From NCBI GenBank assembly GCA_018267515.1, contig JAFDYJ010000035.1:1-64000 (forward strand): DNA of 64,000 nucleotides, given 5' to 3'. The notes below the pieces were generated by a model. It saw only the letters and a program-made list of their open reading frames with translations, did no database searches and was not told the DNA's origin. Of the stretch, positions 34,932-44,901 are shown one piece after another. How positions within the stretch are numbered: position 1 is the stretch's first letter; the number at the start of each line of letters is the position of its first letter. The DNA comes from Bacteroidota bacterium (GTDB taxonomy: Bacteria; Bacteroidota; Bacteroidia; Chitinophagales; Chitinophagaceae). Both the position numbers and the translations under genes were made by a program.

Positions 34932-37900
34932 TCAGAAAATGGCGAGCTTTTCAATCTTACTTTTCGTTTTTAGCCCTGAAGTGGTTACAGACAACCTGTA
35001 GAGATACACACCTCTGCCCACTTTTTCTCCAAATTCATCTCTTCCATCCCATTGTACATCAATTGAACGGTTCCCCTGTGTATTTATTGTTTTTTGTATC
35101 ACATTTATTATCCGCCCGGTAAGTGTAAAAATTTCAACTTTTACCTTCAGATCCTGGCCTGGTTTATTGTGCTCAAACCAAAAGCTCGTTTTTGTCGTAA
35201 AAGGGTTAGGATAATTAAGTATATGTTTGATTTCAAGTTCTTCATCATTTGCTACCGTAAAATTTATACTGTACTCAGCTGAATTATTCAATACATCCCA
35301 TGCCTTTATTTTCATCGAATGAGGTCCGGGTTCCAATGCCGGTAGTTGAAAGCGGATAGTCCCTTCCTGGTAACTGTTCAGGTTACTTTGATAAAAATCA
35401 TTCAGGATATAAAAATTCCGGTTGTCATTATCCAATGTTGCAACAATATCATGGCCAATTCCTATGCCTGCTGTGTTGATGCCGGATGAGTCGGTTAATT
35501 TTACTATCAACACAGGATCCTGGTTAGTGATTCCTCCATCCACAAATTTTTCATCATTCATCCAGGCTTTTATCTGAGGTCCCTGTGAATCATTATCCTG
35601 ATTACCGGAAGAACCTCCGATTACAAAGCCTGTGAAAAAACCATTGGCATCCCGGCTGCTGTCAGCAGCATATAAGCTGAGTTTGCCATTACCATACTGA
35701 TAATTGATGTCTTTAGGTACTTTAAAACTGAATGAAAACTTTCCATTAGTAACAGAAGCTTTCCCCTTAAATAAAATATTATTCTGATTCATAAATGTCG
35801 TAACCGGGCTGGAGGGATCATTACCTAATGTTGTTACCTGTTTGGGTTTATCAAATACACTCGGAAAAACAGTTCCATTAAACCCGGTTAAAAGATTCCC
35901 TTGCTGATCTTTTACCTCTCCCTCTATTATAACCTTATCGGTTGATCGTAATGTATCGGTTTGTGAAACCGGTATTCCATTAATGGCAGAAACAATGATT
36001 TTGAATTTGGGATAGGCCAGGGTTAATGCCGGATCTCCCAATAATGTAAACTTCCTGTTATTGATAATATCGCCAAAGGATTGGTAGGTCAGATTTTTTG
36101 CATCTCTTACTGCATCTCCCAATGTTTTATAAACACCATTCGCATCGGGTTGCAGTGCAGTTTGCAAATAATTATTATTCATAATGCGATTGCTGGAAGC
36201 AAAAACTGCTCTTGTAGTTGTCATCAAAGCAATCCCCCCGGTTTTGGGGCGAACCAGGATATTTTCTCCTATTGAATTTACTGTTGGATTATCATAGGGA
36301 GCAAAATCGCAGGTAGCTGTTATAAATAAGGGCAATTTATCCGGATTGTTCCAGCTGTTTACGATGTTTTGATCAAGAATGGTTTCTTCTGCCAGGCGCT
36401 GAGCTCCCCCATGCCCGTTATAATTACAGATAAGTGTTCCATTAAAAACCTGGTTATTGATGGCTTCATTAGCCTGCGGGTAGCTGCTTCCACCTGCTCC
36501 ACTTTCTTGATGAAAGGCATCAAGATAAATTTTTTGAATATCAAATACCGGGGCAACTGTTGCCGTCGTAGCTGAAACAGTCTCTGCATCCTGCAAATGC
36601 AAATTATTGTCCTGGTCATCGGCAATGAATAACATATTATTTCTCCAGGGGCCAAATCCCTGAATTCCGGTATAGGCTTCAAGTTTATCAACAAAATTTT
36701 TTGCTTCCTCATAATTTTTTGCGGGGATACGGCCGATTCCGATATCAAGATTAGTACCGGTACCTCCCGAATTGATGTCCTCATTATCATCCAGGAATCC
36801 ATAAAAATCATCAGAGGTGAAAGTGGATAAAGGATCTAATGATATTTCATTTTCATAGGCAGGTACATAGTTCGTATTATTTTTTAAGCGATTTTTATAA
36901 TCATAGGAGGCGTCACCAAAAAGTAAAAGATACTTGGGTTTATCAGTTGCACTGCTTCCATATTTGTCATAATACATTTTTACAAAATCCCGGATTGCGG
37001 AAGGGTCAGGGCTTCCACTGCTAAATTCATTGAACACCTGATCAGTTGTAACAATTAATACACGGAGATGATCCTGTTGCTGATGAAACTGAGCCAATCG
37101 TTGTGCCTGGGATAAAAAAGAAGGATAAGTGACAATAAGAAAATCCCTAGGGGTACTGTTATGAAGATTTTGGTTTTGTATCCGCCCAACAGGTGTCGGA
37201 ATTAAAAAATTATTTGAATTAAATGCCACATACTCTCTCAGCCGTGAACAATCATTCACAAAATGTAAATCTGAATTTACAAGGTTGGTTTGCATACGGA
37301 GGGGGGTTAATGGGTCTGTTATGTCCCATACCACGGTCGTTGCAGTAGCATTGCTAATGCTAAAATCCCCAATATTATTTCCAACACTTTGCCAATCTCT
37401 GAATAATAATTGGTTTAGACCAGACATAGAAAGGTTTCTCCGGCTGAATAATTCAAACCAGTTTAGCCAACCTTGTGCATTAAAGCTCCCCGGGTTATAA
37501 GTGTACGTTATATTGACCGGCGACTGGGAAGCATTACCTGGCATATCTGCCGTAGCTTGTTGAGCAAATAAATCATGTACTCCGCCCGTTACCGGCTGAA
37601 GATTAATCTGTCCGGCAACCTGGTTATTAATTTTTATTTCAAAACTGCTTCCGCCGCCAACAGACCTTGCAATACAGTTGCTGATTAATCTCACTGCAGA
37701 ATTATTCTGAATATCAGGAATGGTCACTGTAAAATTCCGGGTCAGTGTTTTCCCCGGAGCATTTTCAAATTCTTCGCCATACCATTCTTTACCGCTGGAT
37801 AAAAAATTTACTGTATCCAGCTCATGAAAGAATCTTTCATTAAAACCGGTAATAGTGAGATTAGGAATTAAATTATTTACCGCAGCCTGGATTCTTTTGC

Positions 37901-38357
37901 CGGCCCCTCCAATAGTCAAAAAGAAATAAGCGCTATCAGAGTAGATATTTTTTTGATGTGAAAATCCGGAATGAGATGAGTCTTTTAGCCACCGGTCAGG
38001 GCCATTGGCATAAAATAAAATATAATCATCCGCATTTAAAATATCATCTCCCCCATCGGCAACCATAATCGCATTTTCCTGCAGGTCATCAACTCTGAAA
38101 GTGGCATTTGCCTCCGGCAGCATTTGGCCTCCATTACCATATAGCCGGACTGAATTAGAAGCGAGATTAGAAACATTAACGCCAAGCCGGTTTAAAAAAG
38201 AGAGATCAATTTTATAAACCCCCGGATTTTTAATTGCAATCTTGTACCAATTGCCACTATTCAGAACAGAATTGGGCTGATAGCTTCTCTGAGCCAATAT
38301 CTTAACTGAAATCACAAGAAATATCCCCAAAAAAAGAAATCTTCTACTACATTTCAT
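34932..38357 (-). CDS. porU: Type IX secretion system sortase PorU
   Basis: About 1141 residues from the ATG at 38357, which starts a signal peptide (FLFLGIFLVISVKILAQ); a 30-residue extension is less likely. It contains the gingipain-like C25 cysteine peptidase domain with catalytic His about 649 (NYNGHGG) and Cys about 683 (ITATCDFAPYD). A C-terminal FlgD-like/sorting-type domain (YPNPFTTKTSFWFEH to RGVYLYRL) completes it. PorU cleaves C-terminal sorting domains and anchors cargo on the surface. It is divergent from gldJ and upstream of porV. Confidence 0.95.
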   Translation of the reverse strand: MKCSRRFLFLGIFLVISVKILAQRSYQPNSVLNSGNWYKIAIKNPGVYKIDLSFLNRLGVNVSNLASNSVRLYGNGGQMLPEANATFRVDDLQENAIMVADGGDDILNADDYILFYANGPDRWLKDSSHSGFSHQKNIYSDSAYFFLTIGGAGKRIQAAVNNLIPNLTITGFNERFFHELDTVNFLSSGKEWYGEEFENAPGKTLTRNFTVTIPDIQNNSAVRLISNCIARSVGGGSSFEIKINNQVAGQINLQPVTGGVHDLFAQQATADMPGNASQSPVNITYTYNPGSFNAQGWLNWFELFSRRNLSMSGLNQLLFRDWQSVGNNIGDFSISNATATTVVWDITDPLTPLRMQTNLVNSDLHFVNDCSRLREYVAFNSNNFLIPTPVGRIQNQNLHNSTPRDFLIVTYPSFLSQAQRLAQFHQQQDHLRVLIVTTDQVFNEFSSGSPDPSAIRDFVKMYYDKYGSSATDKPKYLLLFGDASYDYKNRLKNNTNYVPAYENEISLDPLSTFTSDDFYGFLDDNEDINSGGTGTNLDIGIGRIPAKNYEEAKNFVDKLEAYTGIQGFGPWRNNMLFIADDQDNNLHLQDAETVSATTATVAPVFDIQKIYLDAFHQESGAGGSSYPQANEAINNQVFNGTLICNYNGHGGAQRLAEETILDQNIVNSWNNPDKLPLFITATCDFAPYDNPTVNSIGENILVRPKTGGIALMTTTRAVFASSNRIMNNNYLQTALQPDANGVYKTLGDAVRDAKNLTYQSFGDIINNRKFTLLGDPALTLAYPKFKIIVSAINGIPVSQTDTLRSTDKVIIEGEVKDQQGNLLTGFNGTVFPSVFDKPKQVTTLGNDPSSPVTTFMNQNNILFKGKASVTNGKFSFSFKVPKDINYQYGNGKLSLYAADSSRDANGFFTGFVIGGSSGNQDNDSQGPQIKAWMNDEKFVDGGITNQDPVLIVKLTDSSGINTAGIGIGHDIVATLDNDNRNFYILNDFYQSNLNSYQEGTIRFQLPALEPGPHSMKIKAWDVLNNSAEYSINFTVANDEELEIKHILNYPNPFTTKTSFWFEHNKPGQDLKVKVEIFTLTGRIINVIQKTINTQGNRSIDVQWDGRDEFGEKVGRGVYLYRLSVTTSGLKTKSKIEKLAIF

Positions 38358-38524
38358 AACAGTCAAATCTTTGATTGATAGGGATTTTACATACCTAAAA
38401 AAGTATTTCTGCGTATTTATTATTATTGAAACTGTATATATTCGCAATAACGGAAGATAAATCCTGAAAACGATTACAATATTTTCCTCCGTTCGGCGTT
38501 AAAATTATTCCAATTCACAGGTTT

Positions 38525-40105
38525 ATGCAAAAAACAATGAAACCCTATATCTTTCGGATGAAAAATCTGACAATCCTAGTATCTGCAATTGTTCTGCTGG
38601 CTTCTTGCAAAGGCAAGGGACTCTTTGGAAAAAAGAAACATGACAAATCTGATGTCACCGGCTGGAACTATAATGACAAAAATATGGGTGGCTACCAGGT
38701 CGCCAAGTCCAAAGAACAAGGTACCGGACCGGGTCTTATCCTGGTTCAGGGCGGTACTTTTGTAATGGGCCAAACGGATGATGATGTAATGGGCAACTGG
38801 GACAATATTCCCCGCCGGGTTTCAGTTCCTTCTTTTTATATGGATCGTACCGAAGTGGCAAATGTTCATTACCGTGAATATATTCACTGGTTAGAAAGAG
38901 TCTTTGATCCTTCAGATCCTGCCAATAAAAAAATTATAAATGCTGCTTTACCCGATACTTTAGTATGGAGAAGCGAATTGAGCTATAATGAACCGATGGT
39001 AGAATATTATTTCCGTCATCCCAGCTTTAACGAATACCCTGTTGTAGGAGTTAGCTGGAGACAGGCTCATGATTTTTGCCTTTGGAGAGGCGATCGTGTA
39101 AACGAAGGAATCTTGTTGCAAAAAGGTTATATCAACAAACAAACGTTGCAGAGCCAGCAACAGGAAAACAACTTTACAACAGAATCCTATTTGTTAGGTC
39201 TATATACAGCTGCTCCAGGTAAAACAGCTACCTCAAAAAAGAATCCCTTGAAGACCGCACAAGGCCAACCCAGAACTACTGTAACTATGGAGGATGGCAT
39301 TTTACTGCCCGCCTATCGCCTGCCCCGTGAGGACGAATGGGAATATGCCGCTTATGGATATATTGCCCAAAACCCAAGACCCAGCAAAAAAGAAGGCAAA
39401 CGTGGAGAGGAATTGGTCATGAATAAGCAAGTATATCCCTGGGCTCAGAATATGAATGGTCTTCGTGAAACAAAACACGGAAGCTGGCAGGGTGAGTTCC
39501 TGGCAAACTTCAAACGTGGAAACGGTGACGTTGCCGGTGTTGCCGGTGGTTTGAATGACCGTGCCTTTTATACTGCCCCTGTAAAATCTTATTTCCCGAA
39601 CGCATATGGATTATATAATATGGCAGGAAATGTGAGTGAGTGGGTGGCAGACGTTTATCGTCCGCTGACTTCGCTTGATGCTGATGATATAGCTACATAT
39701 CGTGGAAATAAATTTAAAAAGCTTTATGTTGATTCTACAACCGGCGAAGCAAAAATTGACAGCCTGGGCCATGTAGTAAAAGTGGATGTTACCGATAAAG
39801 AAAGTGCCAGCCGCCGTAACTATCAACGCGGTAATGTGATCAACTACCTTGATGGTGACAGTTTATCACAGTCATCTTATGGATATGGAATTACTACATT
39901 AATAAGCGATAAATCCAGGGTGTATAAAGGAGGAAGCTGGGCAGATATGCCTTATTGGTTAACTCCCGGAGCCCGTCGTTTCTTAGAAGAAGATCAATCA
40001 TTAAGTACATTAGGATTCCGTTGTGCTATGGACCGTATGGGAAGTCCTGAGGGAAATGCCCGTAAAACCGGAAACTATTGGAAAAATCAGAGACAAAAAC
40101 GATAA
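38525..40105 (+). CDS. gldJ: Gliding motility/type IX secretion lipoprotein GldJ
   Basis: 526 residues. The lipoprotein signal ends LLASC; ATGs at 38525, 38537 or 38558 could all start it, the last giving a compact 17-residue signal. The body is a formylglycine-generating-enzyme (SUMF1) fold: LVQGGTFVMGQ, PVVGVSWRQAHDFC, RLPREDEWEYAAYG, GNVSEWVADVY and VYKGGSWAD. GldJ and GldK share this fold; the adjacency to porU-porV and murF matches gldJ of Flavobacterium. It stabilises the GldKN ring and is needed for type IX secretion. Confidence 0.9.
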   Translation: MQKTMKPYIFRMKNLTILVSAIVLLASCKGKGLFGKKKHDKSDVTGWNYNDKNMGGYQVAKSKEQGTGPGLILVQGGTFVMGQTDDDVMGNWDNIPRRVSVPSFYMDRTEVANVHYREYIHWLERVFDPSDPANKKIINAALPDTLVWRSELSYNEPMVEYYFRHPSFNEYPVVGVSWRQAHDFCLWRGDRVNEGILLQKGYINKQTLQSQQQENNFTTESYLLGLYTAAPGKTATSKKNPLKTAQGQPRTTVTMEDGILLPAYRLPREDEWEYAAYGYIAQNPRPSKKEGKRGEELVMNKQVYPWAQNMNGLRETKHGSWQGEFLANFKRGNGDVAGVAGGLNDRAFYTAPVKSYFPNAYGLYNMAGNVSEWVADVYRPLTSLDADDIATYRGNKFKKLYVDSTTGEAKIDSLGHVVKVDVTDKESASRRNYQRGNVINYLDGDSLSQSSYGYGITTLISDKSRVYKGGSWADMPYWLTPGARRFLEEDQSLSTLGFRCAMDRMGSPEGNARKTGNYWKNQRQKR

Positions 40106-40130
40106 AGAATTTGCTTTTATAAACTCCAGG

Positions 40131-40160
40131 AACCCCGACAAATGATTGCCGGGGTTTTTT
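40131..40160 (+). terminator. Intrinsic terminator between gldJ and murF
   Basis: Stem aaccccg / cggggtt (7 bp) with a 12-nt loop, followed by T6. It overlaps a possible upstream start for murF at 40142, supporting the later murF start. Confidence 0.8.
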
Positions 40161-40186
40161 CTTGTTCCTGCCGCTTAAATTTGCGT

Positions 40187-41479
40187 ATGCAGATTGAAGA
40201 ACTTTATAAAATTTACTGTCAATACCCATCCGTGCAAACGGATACCCGGAAATTGAGGCCCGGAGATATTTATTTTGCATTAAAAGGTACCAATTTCAAT
40301 GGTAATCATTTTGCAAAACAGGCAATAAAATCCGGGGCGGCTTTTGCTGTTATTGATGAAAAATTAACTGATGAAGAGAACGAACTTACAGGGAAAACAA
40401 TTTTAGTTGATGACGTACTTACTACACTTCAATCGTTGGCAAAATATCACCGGCTGCAATTTGACATACCTTTCCTGGCCATTACCGGTAGCAATGGAAA
40501 AACAACTACCAAAGAATTGATTCATGCTGTACTTTCCACTAGCTACAAAACATACACTACAGAAGGGAACCTTAATAATCACATCGGAATTCCGTTAACT
40601 CTTTTAAAAATAAAACCTGATGCAGAACTTGCAGTAATAGAAATGGGCGCCAATCATATCGGGGAGATAGAATCCTACTGCAACATCGCAATACCCACTC
40701 ATGGTATTATCACCAATTGTGGCAAAGCTCACCTGGAAGGGTTTGGCAGCGAGGAAGGAGTACGAAAAGGAAAAGGAGAACTTTATGATCATTTAAGAAC
40801 ACATAATGGAATCGCATTTGTTATGTGGGATTATGAATACCTGCAGGAAATGAGTAAAGGGATCCCGAAAATTATCACTTATGGTACAACATCGGCAGTC
40901 ATTGAAGGAACGGTAGCGACAAGTGAGCCATTTTTAAAAGTTGTATTTCATAAAGGGATATCGCTTTCATCACTTCAATCTCATTTGGTTGGAGACTATA
41001 ATTTGCCCAACATATTAGCCTCTGTTGCAGTCGGAAACTATTTTGATGTTCCTGCAGAAAAGATCCGGTTTGCCATTGAAAATTATATTCCCTCCAATAA
41101 TCGTTCTCAATGGATTGAAAAAGGATCCAACAAGATTATATTAGATGCATACAATGCAAATCCTTCGAGCATGATACAGGCAATCGAAAATTTTTCCCGG
41201 ATGCCTGATCCAAAAAAGGTTTTAATTCTCGGTGCCATGGCTGAATTGGGGAAACACAGTCTGGAGGAACACCGGGCTGTGCTGGAATGCATCCGGAAAT
41301 ATAAATGGGCTGATATCGTTTTGGTAGGTGGTGATTTTGAAAAATTTAATACTTCATACCTGTGGTTTAAAAAAGCTGAAGATGCAGGAAAATGGTTTCA
41401 TCAGCAGGACATTCAAAACAGCACAATCCTGATCAAAGGCTCCCGCAGCATGCAAATGGAAAAAGTAGTAAAGGAATAA
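40187..41479 (+). CDS. murF: UDP-N-acetylmuramoyl-tripeptide--D-alanyl-D-alanine ligase
   Basis: 430 residues from ATG 40187 (MQIEELYKIY); an upstream ATG at 40142 lies in the gldJ terminator and is rejected. MurF adds D-Ala-D-Ala to UDP-MurNAc-tripeptide. The N-terminal recognition segment TDTRKLRPGDIYFALKG, P-loop AITGSNGKTTTKE (98-110), GNLNNHIGIPLTLL, EMGANHIGEI and YNANPSSM are all present. It follows gldJ, a linkage known in Bacteroidota. Confidence 0.96.
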   Translation: MQIEELYKIYCQYPSVQTDTRKLRPGDIYFALKGTNFNGNHFAKQAIKSGAAFAVIDEKLTDEENELTGKTILVDDVLTTLQSLAKYHRLQFDIPFLAITGSNGKTTTKELIHAVLSTSYKTYTTEGNLNNHIGIPLTLLKIKPDAELAVIEMGANHIGEIESYCNIAIPTHGIITNCGKAHLEGFGSEEGVRKGKGELYDHLRTHNGIAFVMWDYEYLQEMSKGIPKIITYGTTSAVIEGTVATSEPFLKVVFHKGISLSSLQSHLVGDYNLPNILASVAVGNYFDVPAEKIRFAIENYIPSNNRSQWIEKGSNKIILDAYNANPSSMIQAIENFSRMPDPKKVLILGAMAELGKHSLEEHRAVLECIRKYKWADIVLVGGDFEKFNTSYLWFKKAEDAGKWFHQQDIQNSTILIKGSRSMQMEKVVKE

Positions 41480-41524
41480 TCATTTCCTGTCTTGCTTTTT
41501 AAAAGCAGTAATTAAAAAACAGAA

Positions 41525-41980
41525 ATGGATAGTATCAAAAAAAAGAAATCTTATTTATCATCAGTATTTGGTTGTCATTGCCCCAGATGCCGGCAGGGAA
41601 AATTATTTATACACCCGCTGAATTTAAGATTGAAACAAATTATGAAGATGAATAAGAAATGCCCGGTATGCAGTCAGCCAACTGAAATAGAAGTAGGATT
41701 TTATTATGGTACCAGTTATGTAAGTTATGGCCTTACTTTTATAATCTGCATCCTGAGCTTTTTTGCATGGTGGATAGTGGTAGGCTTGTCACTGGATGAT
41801 AACCGCTTTTTTTACTGGATAGGGTTCAATGCTTTATTACTTATCCTTCTCCAACCCTGGCTCATGCGGATATCACGTAGTTTCTGGATTTCATGGTTTG
41901 TAAAATATGATCCCAACTGGGATAAAAACAAACCCGGTGAATTAGAGAGAATTGTTCCGGGAGAAATGAATAACTGGTAA
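41525..41980 (+). CDS. DUF983 membrane protein with N-terminal zinc ribbon
   Basis: 151 residues. Two CxxC pairs (CPRC and CPVC) form a zinc-ribbon-like head (residues about 17-60), followed by two hydrophobic helices (about 75-97 and 105-125) and a short C-terminal tail. This is the DUF983 layout; function unknown. It starts 45 bp after murF, so it may be co-transcribed. Confidence 0.9.
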   Translation: MDSIKKKKSYLSSVFGCHCPRCRQGKLFIHPLNLRLKQIMKMNKKCPVCSQPTEIEVGFYYGTSYVSYGLTFIICILSFFAWWIVVGLSLDDNRFFYWIGFNALLLILLQPWLMRISRSFWISWFVKYDPNWDKNKPGELERIVPGEMNNW

Positions 41981-42049
41981 AAAGCAGCAACTTAAATATT
42001 GATGCCAAACCCGGTTTGAACTGATAACATTTTGATCAGTTTCTTTTTG

Positions 42050-42136
42050 CGGAGAGGAAGGGATTCGAACCCTTGATACCCTTTCAGGTATACACACTTT
42101 CCAGGCGTGCCTCTTCAACCACTCGAGCACCTCTCC
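42050..42136 (-). tRNA. tRNA-Ser (anticodon GGA)
   Basis: The 87-nt minus-strand sequence folds as a class II tRNA. The acceptor stem ggagagg pairs with cctctcc, with discriminator G as expected for serine. The anticodon loop is cctggaaag with GGA. The long variable arm (tatacctgaaagggtat) and the T-arm ggttcgaatcc are clear. CCA is not encoded. Confidence 0.96.
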
Positions 42137-42167
42137 TTTTCGGGCTGCAAAAATACTGGTTGCAAAC

Positions 42168-42935
42168 TTAGAGACCGAATAATTTTTCTGCATTATCCGT
42201 TGTAATCCGGGCTATTTCTTCCAATTTCATATTTTTAATCTCAGCTAATTTTTGAGCAACATATTTCAGGTAACTACATTCATTTCTTTTTCCACGAAAT
42301 GGAACCGGCGCCAGATAAGGAGCATCCGTCTCTAAAACAATATTATCTAAATCCAGTTGCTCCACCACTGCATCAAGACCTGATTTCTTAAAAGTCAATA
42401 CCCCGCCAATTCCCAGGTAAAAACCCAAATCAATAATCTGCCGGGCCTGCTCAACCGTACCAGAAAAGCAATGAAACACTCCTTTTAAACTGCCATTTTG
42501 ATTTTTCTTTACCATCTCCATGCATTCCTCAGTTGAATTTCTGGAGTGAATGACTATAGGGATATTCTTTTGAAGAGCCCATTCTATTTGTTGTTGAAAA
42601 ACCTCGTATTGTTGTGCCTTAAAACTGAGATCCCAATAAAAATCAAGTCCCGATTCTCCAATAGCAATAAATGATCGCCTGTCCAATAAGTTAAGAACTG
42701 ATTGCAATTCGTCTTTGTAGTTATCTTTTACTGAACAAGGGTGCAATCCGATCATACTCAGACAAAGGCTGGGGAAATACTGCTCAACTTCCATCATTTG
42801 AGTATGAACTTCACTGTCAATTGCCGGCATCAGAATTTTTGAAACCGACTCTTGTTCTGCTCTCTCCAGCATTTCATTTCTGTCCTTATCAAATTCTCCG
42901 AGATAAATATGCGAATGAGTATCAATTAAAGTCAT
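42168..42935 (-). CDS. TatD family metal-dependent hydrolase
   Basis: 255 residues from ATG 42935 ([13 protein letters not shown]); 36 upstream in-frame residues lack family character. TIM-barrel deoxyribonuclease of the TatD type. Metal residues are seen in [31 protein letters not shown] and ETDAPYLAP. It probably has 3'-5' DNA exonuclease activity in repair or fragment turnover. It lies directly upstream of the tRNA-Ser gene on the same strand. Confidence 0.93.
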   Translation of the reverse strand: MTLIDTHSHIYLGEFDKDRNEMLERAEQESVSKILMPAIDSEVHTQMMEVEQYFPSLCLSMIGLHPCSVKDNYKDELQSVLNLLDRRSFIAIGESGLDFYWDLSFKAQQYEVFQQQIEWALQKNIPIVIHSRNSTEECMEMVKKNQNGSLKGVFHCFSGTVEQARQIIDLGFYLGIGGVLTFKKSGLDAVVEQLDLDNIVLETDAPYLAPVPFRGKRNECSYLKYVAQKLAEIKNMKLEEIARITTDNAEKLFGL

Positions 42936-43048
42936 CAGTGGCTCTATTTCAGGCAAAACTGAATAAAATTCTTTACAAACCCTTAAACCCAAACCCGCAA
43001 AATCAATCTTATTTTCGTTGCAGCATTTGATTACCCAATACAAATTTT

Positions 43049-43981
43049 ATGAAACTAAGCTTTACTCTGACGGGCCTGGTATTCTCCTTTTTAATCGTTT
43101 TATTGTTTTCTATAGGTTCCTGCTCCAAAGAAAAAAGCAGTGGCACTGACCAGGAACAACAGGAGGTATCCTTCACTTCTGCTGAAGCAGAGTCAAAAGT
43201 TGAGACAGTTTTTAATGGAGTATTTGATGATATGATGGGAGTAAACGATGACGTAGGAATGTCAGGTACCGGCATTTTCGGAAGAGGTGTATCTATGGAT
43301 GGGATAAGTCGCCCGGATTCATTACCAGCTTGTGCTACTGTAAAAATTGAACATTCCGGCTCTTCCACTTTTTTCCCGGTGAGAATAACAATAGATTTCG
43401 GAACTAATGGATGCACCCGGCCTACCGATGGCCATACCCGTAAAGGGAAAATAATTATCGAATACACTAACCGGTTAATAGTTCCAGGGGCTATTGCTGC
43501 TGCCACATTTGATAATTTTTATATAGATGATACAAAAATTGAAGGCACACTTACCATCACAAATACTTCCACACCCAACTCAACACCCCCCTCCCGTCAG
43601 TTTAAGGTTGAAGTAAAAGATGCCCGGCTAAGTCTCGAAAATGGTAACTATATTGAATGGAGCAGTATGAAAACAATAATCCAAACGGATGGTTTAGTTA
43701 CTCCTTTAATCCCTGCAGATGACATTTTTAAGATAGAAGGTTCATCAAAAGGCAAGACTCAAAAGGGGAACCTGCTTGTGGCCTGGCAATCAGCGATAAC
43801 CAGCCCCCTAATAAAAGAATTTGAATGTCGTTGGATTGTCCAGGGAACCGTAAAAATTACACTCGCTGCCACTAATACAAATAATACCTGGGCCGGGTAC
43901 CTTGATTATGGGGATGGCAATTGTGATAACCAGGCTACAGCCACAATAAATGGGGTAAAACATCAAATAAGTTTGCATTAA
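43049..43981 (+). CDS. Hypothetical lipoprotein
   Basis: 310 residues. A lipoprotein signal ends FSIGSC (Cys25) and is followed by an acidic linker. The rest is rich in beta-strand patterns with short Thr/Asn-rich stretches and several Cys residues (ACATV, NGCTRP, FECRW, GNCDNQ), which could form disulfides. I do not recognise the family. The conserved-looking GYLDYGDGNCDNQATATING at the C-terminus is typical of uncharacterised Bacteroidota surface lipoproteins. Confidence 0.75.
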   Translation: MKLSFTLTGLVFSFLIVLLFSIGSCSKEKSSGTDQEQQEVSFTSAEAESKVETVFNGVFDDMMGVNDDVGMSGTGIFGRGVSMDGISRPDSLPACATVKIEHSGSSTFFPVRITIDFGTNGCTRPTDGHTRKGKIIIEYTNRLIVPGAIAAATFDNFYIDDTKIEGTLTITNTSTPNSTPPSRQFKVEVKDARLSLENGNYIEWSSMKTIIQTDGLVTPLIPADDIFKIEGSSKGKTQKGNLLVAWQSAITSPLIKEFECRWIVQGTVKITLAATNTNNTWAGYLDYGDGNCDNQATATINGVKHQISLH

Positions 43982-44033
43982 TTAAAAAATATTATACCTT
44001 TAAACCAGTTTTCATAGGGTACGGATTAAAAAC

Positions 44034-44067
44034 GGGCCAGGGTTTCTACCCAGGCCCTAACTTTTTT
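44034..44067 (+). terminator. Intrinsic terminator after the lipoprotein gene
   Basis: Stem gggcc / ggccc, an A-A mismatch, then gggt / accc, followed by a run of T (44062-44067). It lies about 55 bp past the stop. Confidence 0.7.
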
Positions 44068-44131
44068 AGTAGGTTAAGCAATTATTTAAACTATCTGAAA
44101 GCCAGTAAATTTCGTTGAATTCAGAGAAGAA

Positions 44132-44773
44132 TTATTTGCCAAAAGCAGGAAGTGACCGGAAACTATAACCCTGCTCACCAAAATATTGCAACGTCTTAGG
44201 TAGAGCATATTTAACCCTTGGAAATGCTTTGCTGCTATCATGAAAAACTATAATGGAACCCGGTCTGGAAGTGCGTAATACATTTGCTGCGCAATATTCC
44301 GGTGAAATATTCAGATCAAAATCTCCACTCAACACATCCCACATGACAACTTTCGTATTTTGTTTTTTCAATACCGAAGAAAGCTTTTTTGATTGAGATG
44401 GCCGGATTCTTCCATAAGGCGGACGAAACAGCGGAGAATCAATATAGCGGGAAGCTTTTATTATATCTTCGAAATAAGCCCTGTTCTTTGTTTTCCATCC
44501 ATTGAGATGATTATGGGTATGATTGCCCACGGAATGGCCTTCTTCCAATATCCTTTTATATACATTCGGAAAAGCAACAACGTTTTTACCAAGACAAAAA
44601 AAGGTGGCTTTTGCCCCGTATTTTCTAAGTTCATCTAAAACAAAAGAAGTAACTGTGGGATGAGGACCATCATCAAATGTGAGATATAAATTTTTTTCCC
44701 CGGTGTTAATACTCCAATGGAATGAAGAAAATACTTTCTTCAGCAGCCAGGGTGTTTTTACAAAATATCTCAT
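44132..44773 (-). CDS. Polysaccharide deacetylase (NodB homology, CE4)
   Basis: 213 residues from ATG 44773 (MRYFVKTPWLLKK); an 8-residue extension is possible. NodB motifs are all visible: TFDDGPHP (motif 1, catalytic Asp and metal Asp), HTHNH (motif 2, metal His pair), RPPYGR (motif 3), and VFHDS near the C-terminus. It removes N-acetyl groups from a glycan, perhaps peptidoglycan or a surface polymer. No clear signal peptide is seen. It is divergent from gltX. Confidence 0.92.
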   Translation of the reverse strand: MRYFVKTPWLLKKVFSSFHWSINTGEKNLYLTFDDGPHPTVTSFVLDELRKYGAKATFFCLGKNVVAFPNVYKRILEEGHSVGNHTHNHLNGWKTKNRAYFEDIIKASRYIDSPLFRPPYGRIRPSQSKKLSSVLKKQNTKVVMWDVLSGDFDLNISPEYCAANVLRTSRPGSIIVFHDSSKAFPRVKYALPKTLQYFGEQGYSFRSLPAFGK

Positions 44774-44901
44774 ACCGTCACAAGATACAGGATTCAAGCA
44801 TCAGGAGACATACCGTGGTCAGAATTTCAGACCTACACCCGGCAATATGTCTTATTCCTCATTTCTTGTGCCTTATCCCTTCCAACTTATCTTTGCTTTA
44901 T

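Noticed and set aside
36359-36811. 150-codon frame within porU on the same strand
   Set aside because: It lies wholly inside the catalytic domain of porU in another frame; no independent support.
40142-40186. Earlier start for MurF
   Set aside because: It lies inside the gldJ intrinsic terminator and adds residues foreign to MurF.
43009-43506. 165-codon minus-strand frame
   Set aside because: It is antisense to the hypothetical lipoprotein, which has a proper lipoprotein signal; the opposite frame shows no motifs.
44722-44901. 60-residue N-terminal extension of GltX
   Set aside because: It overlaps the divergent deacetylase gene, and the family start motif follows ATG 44902 immediately.
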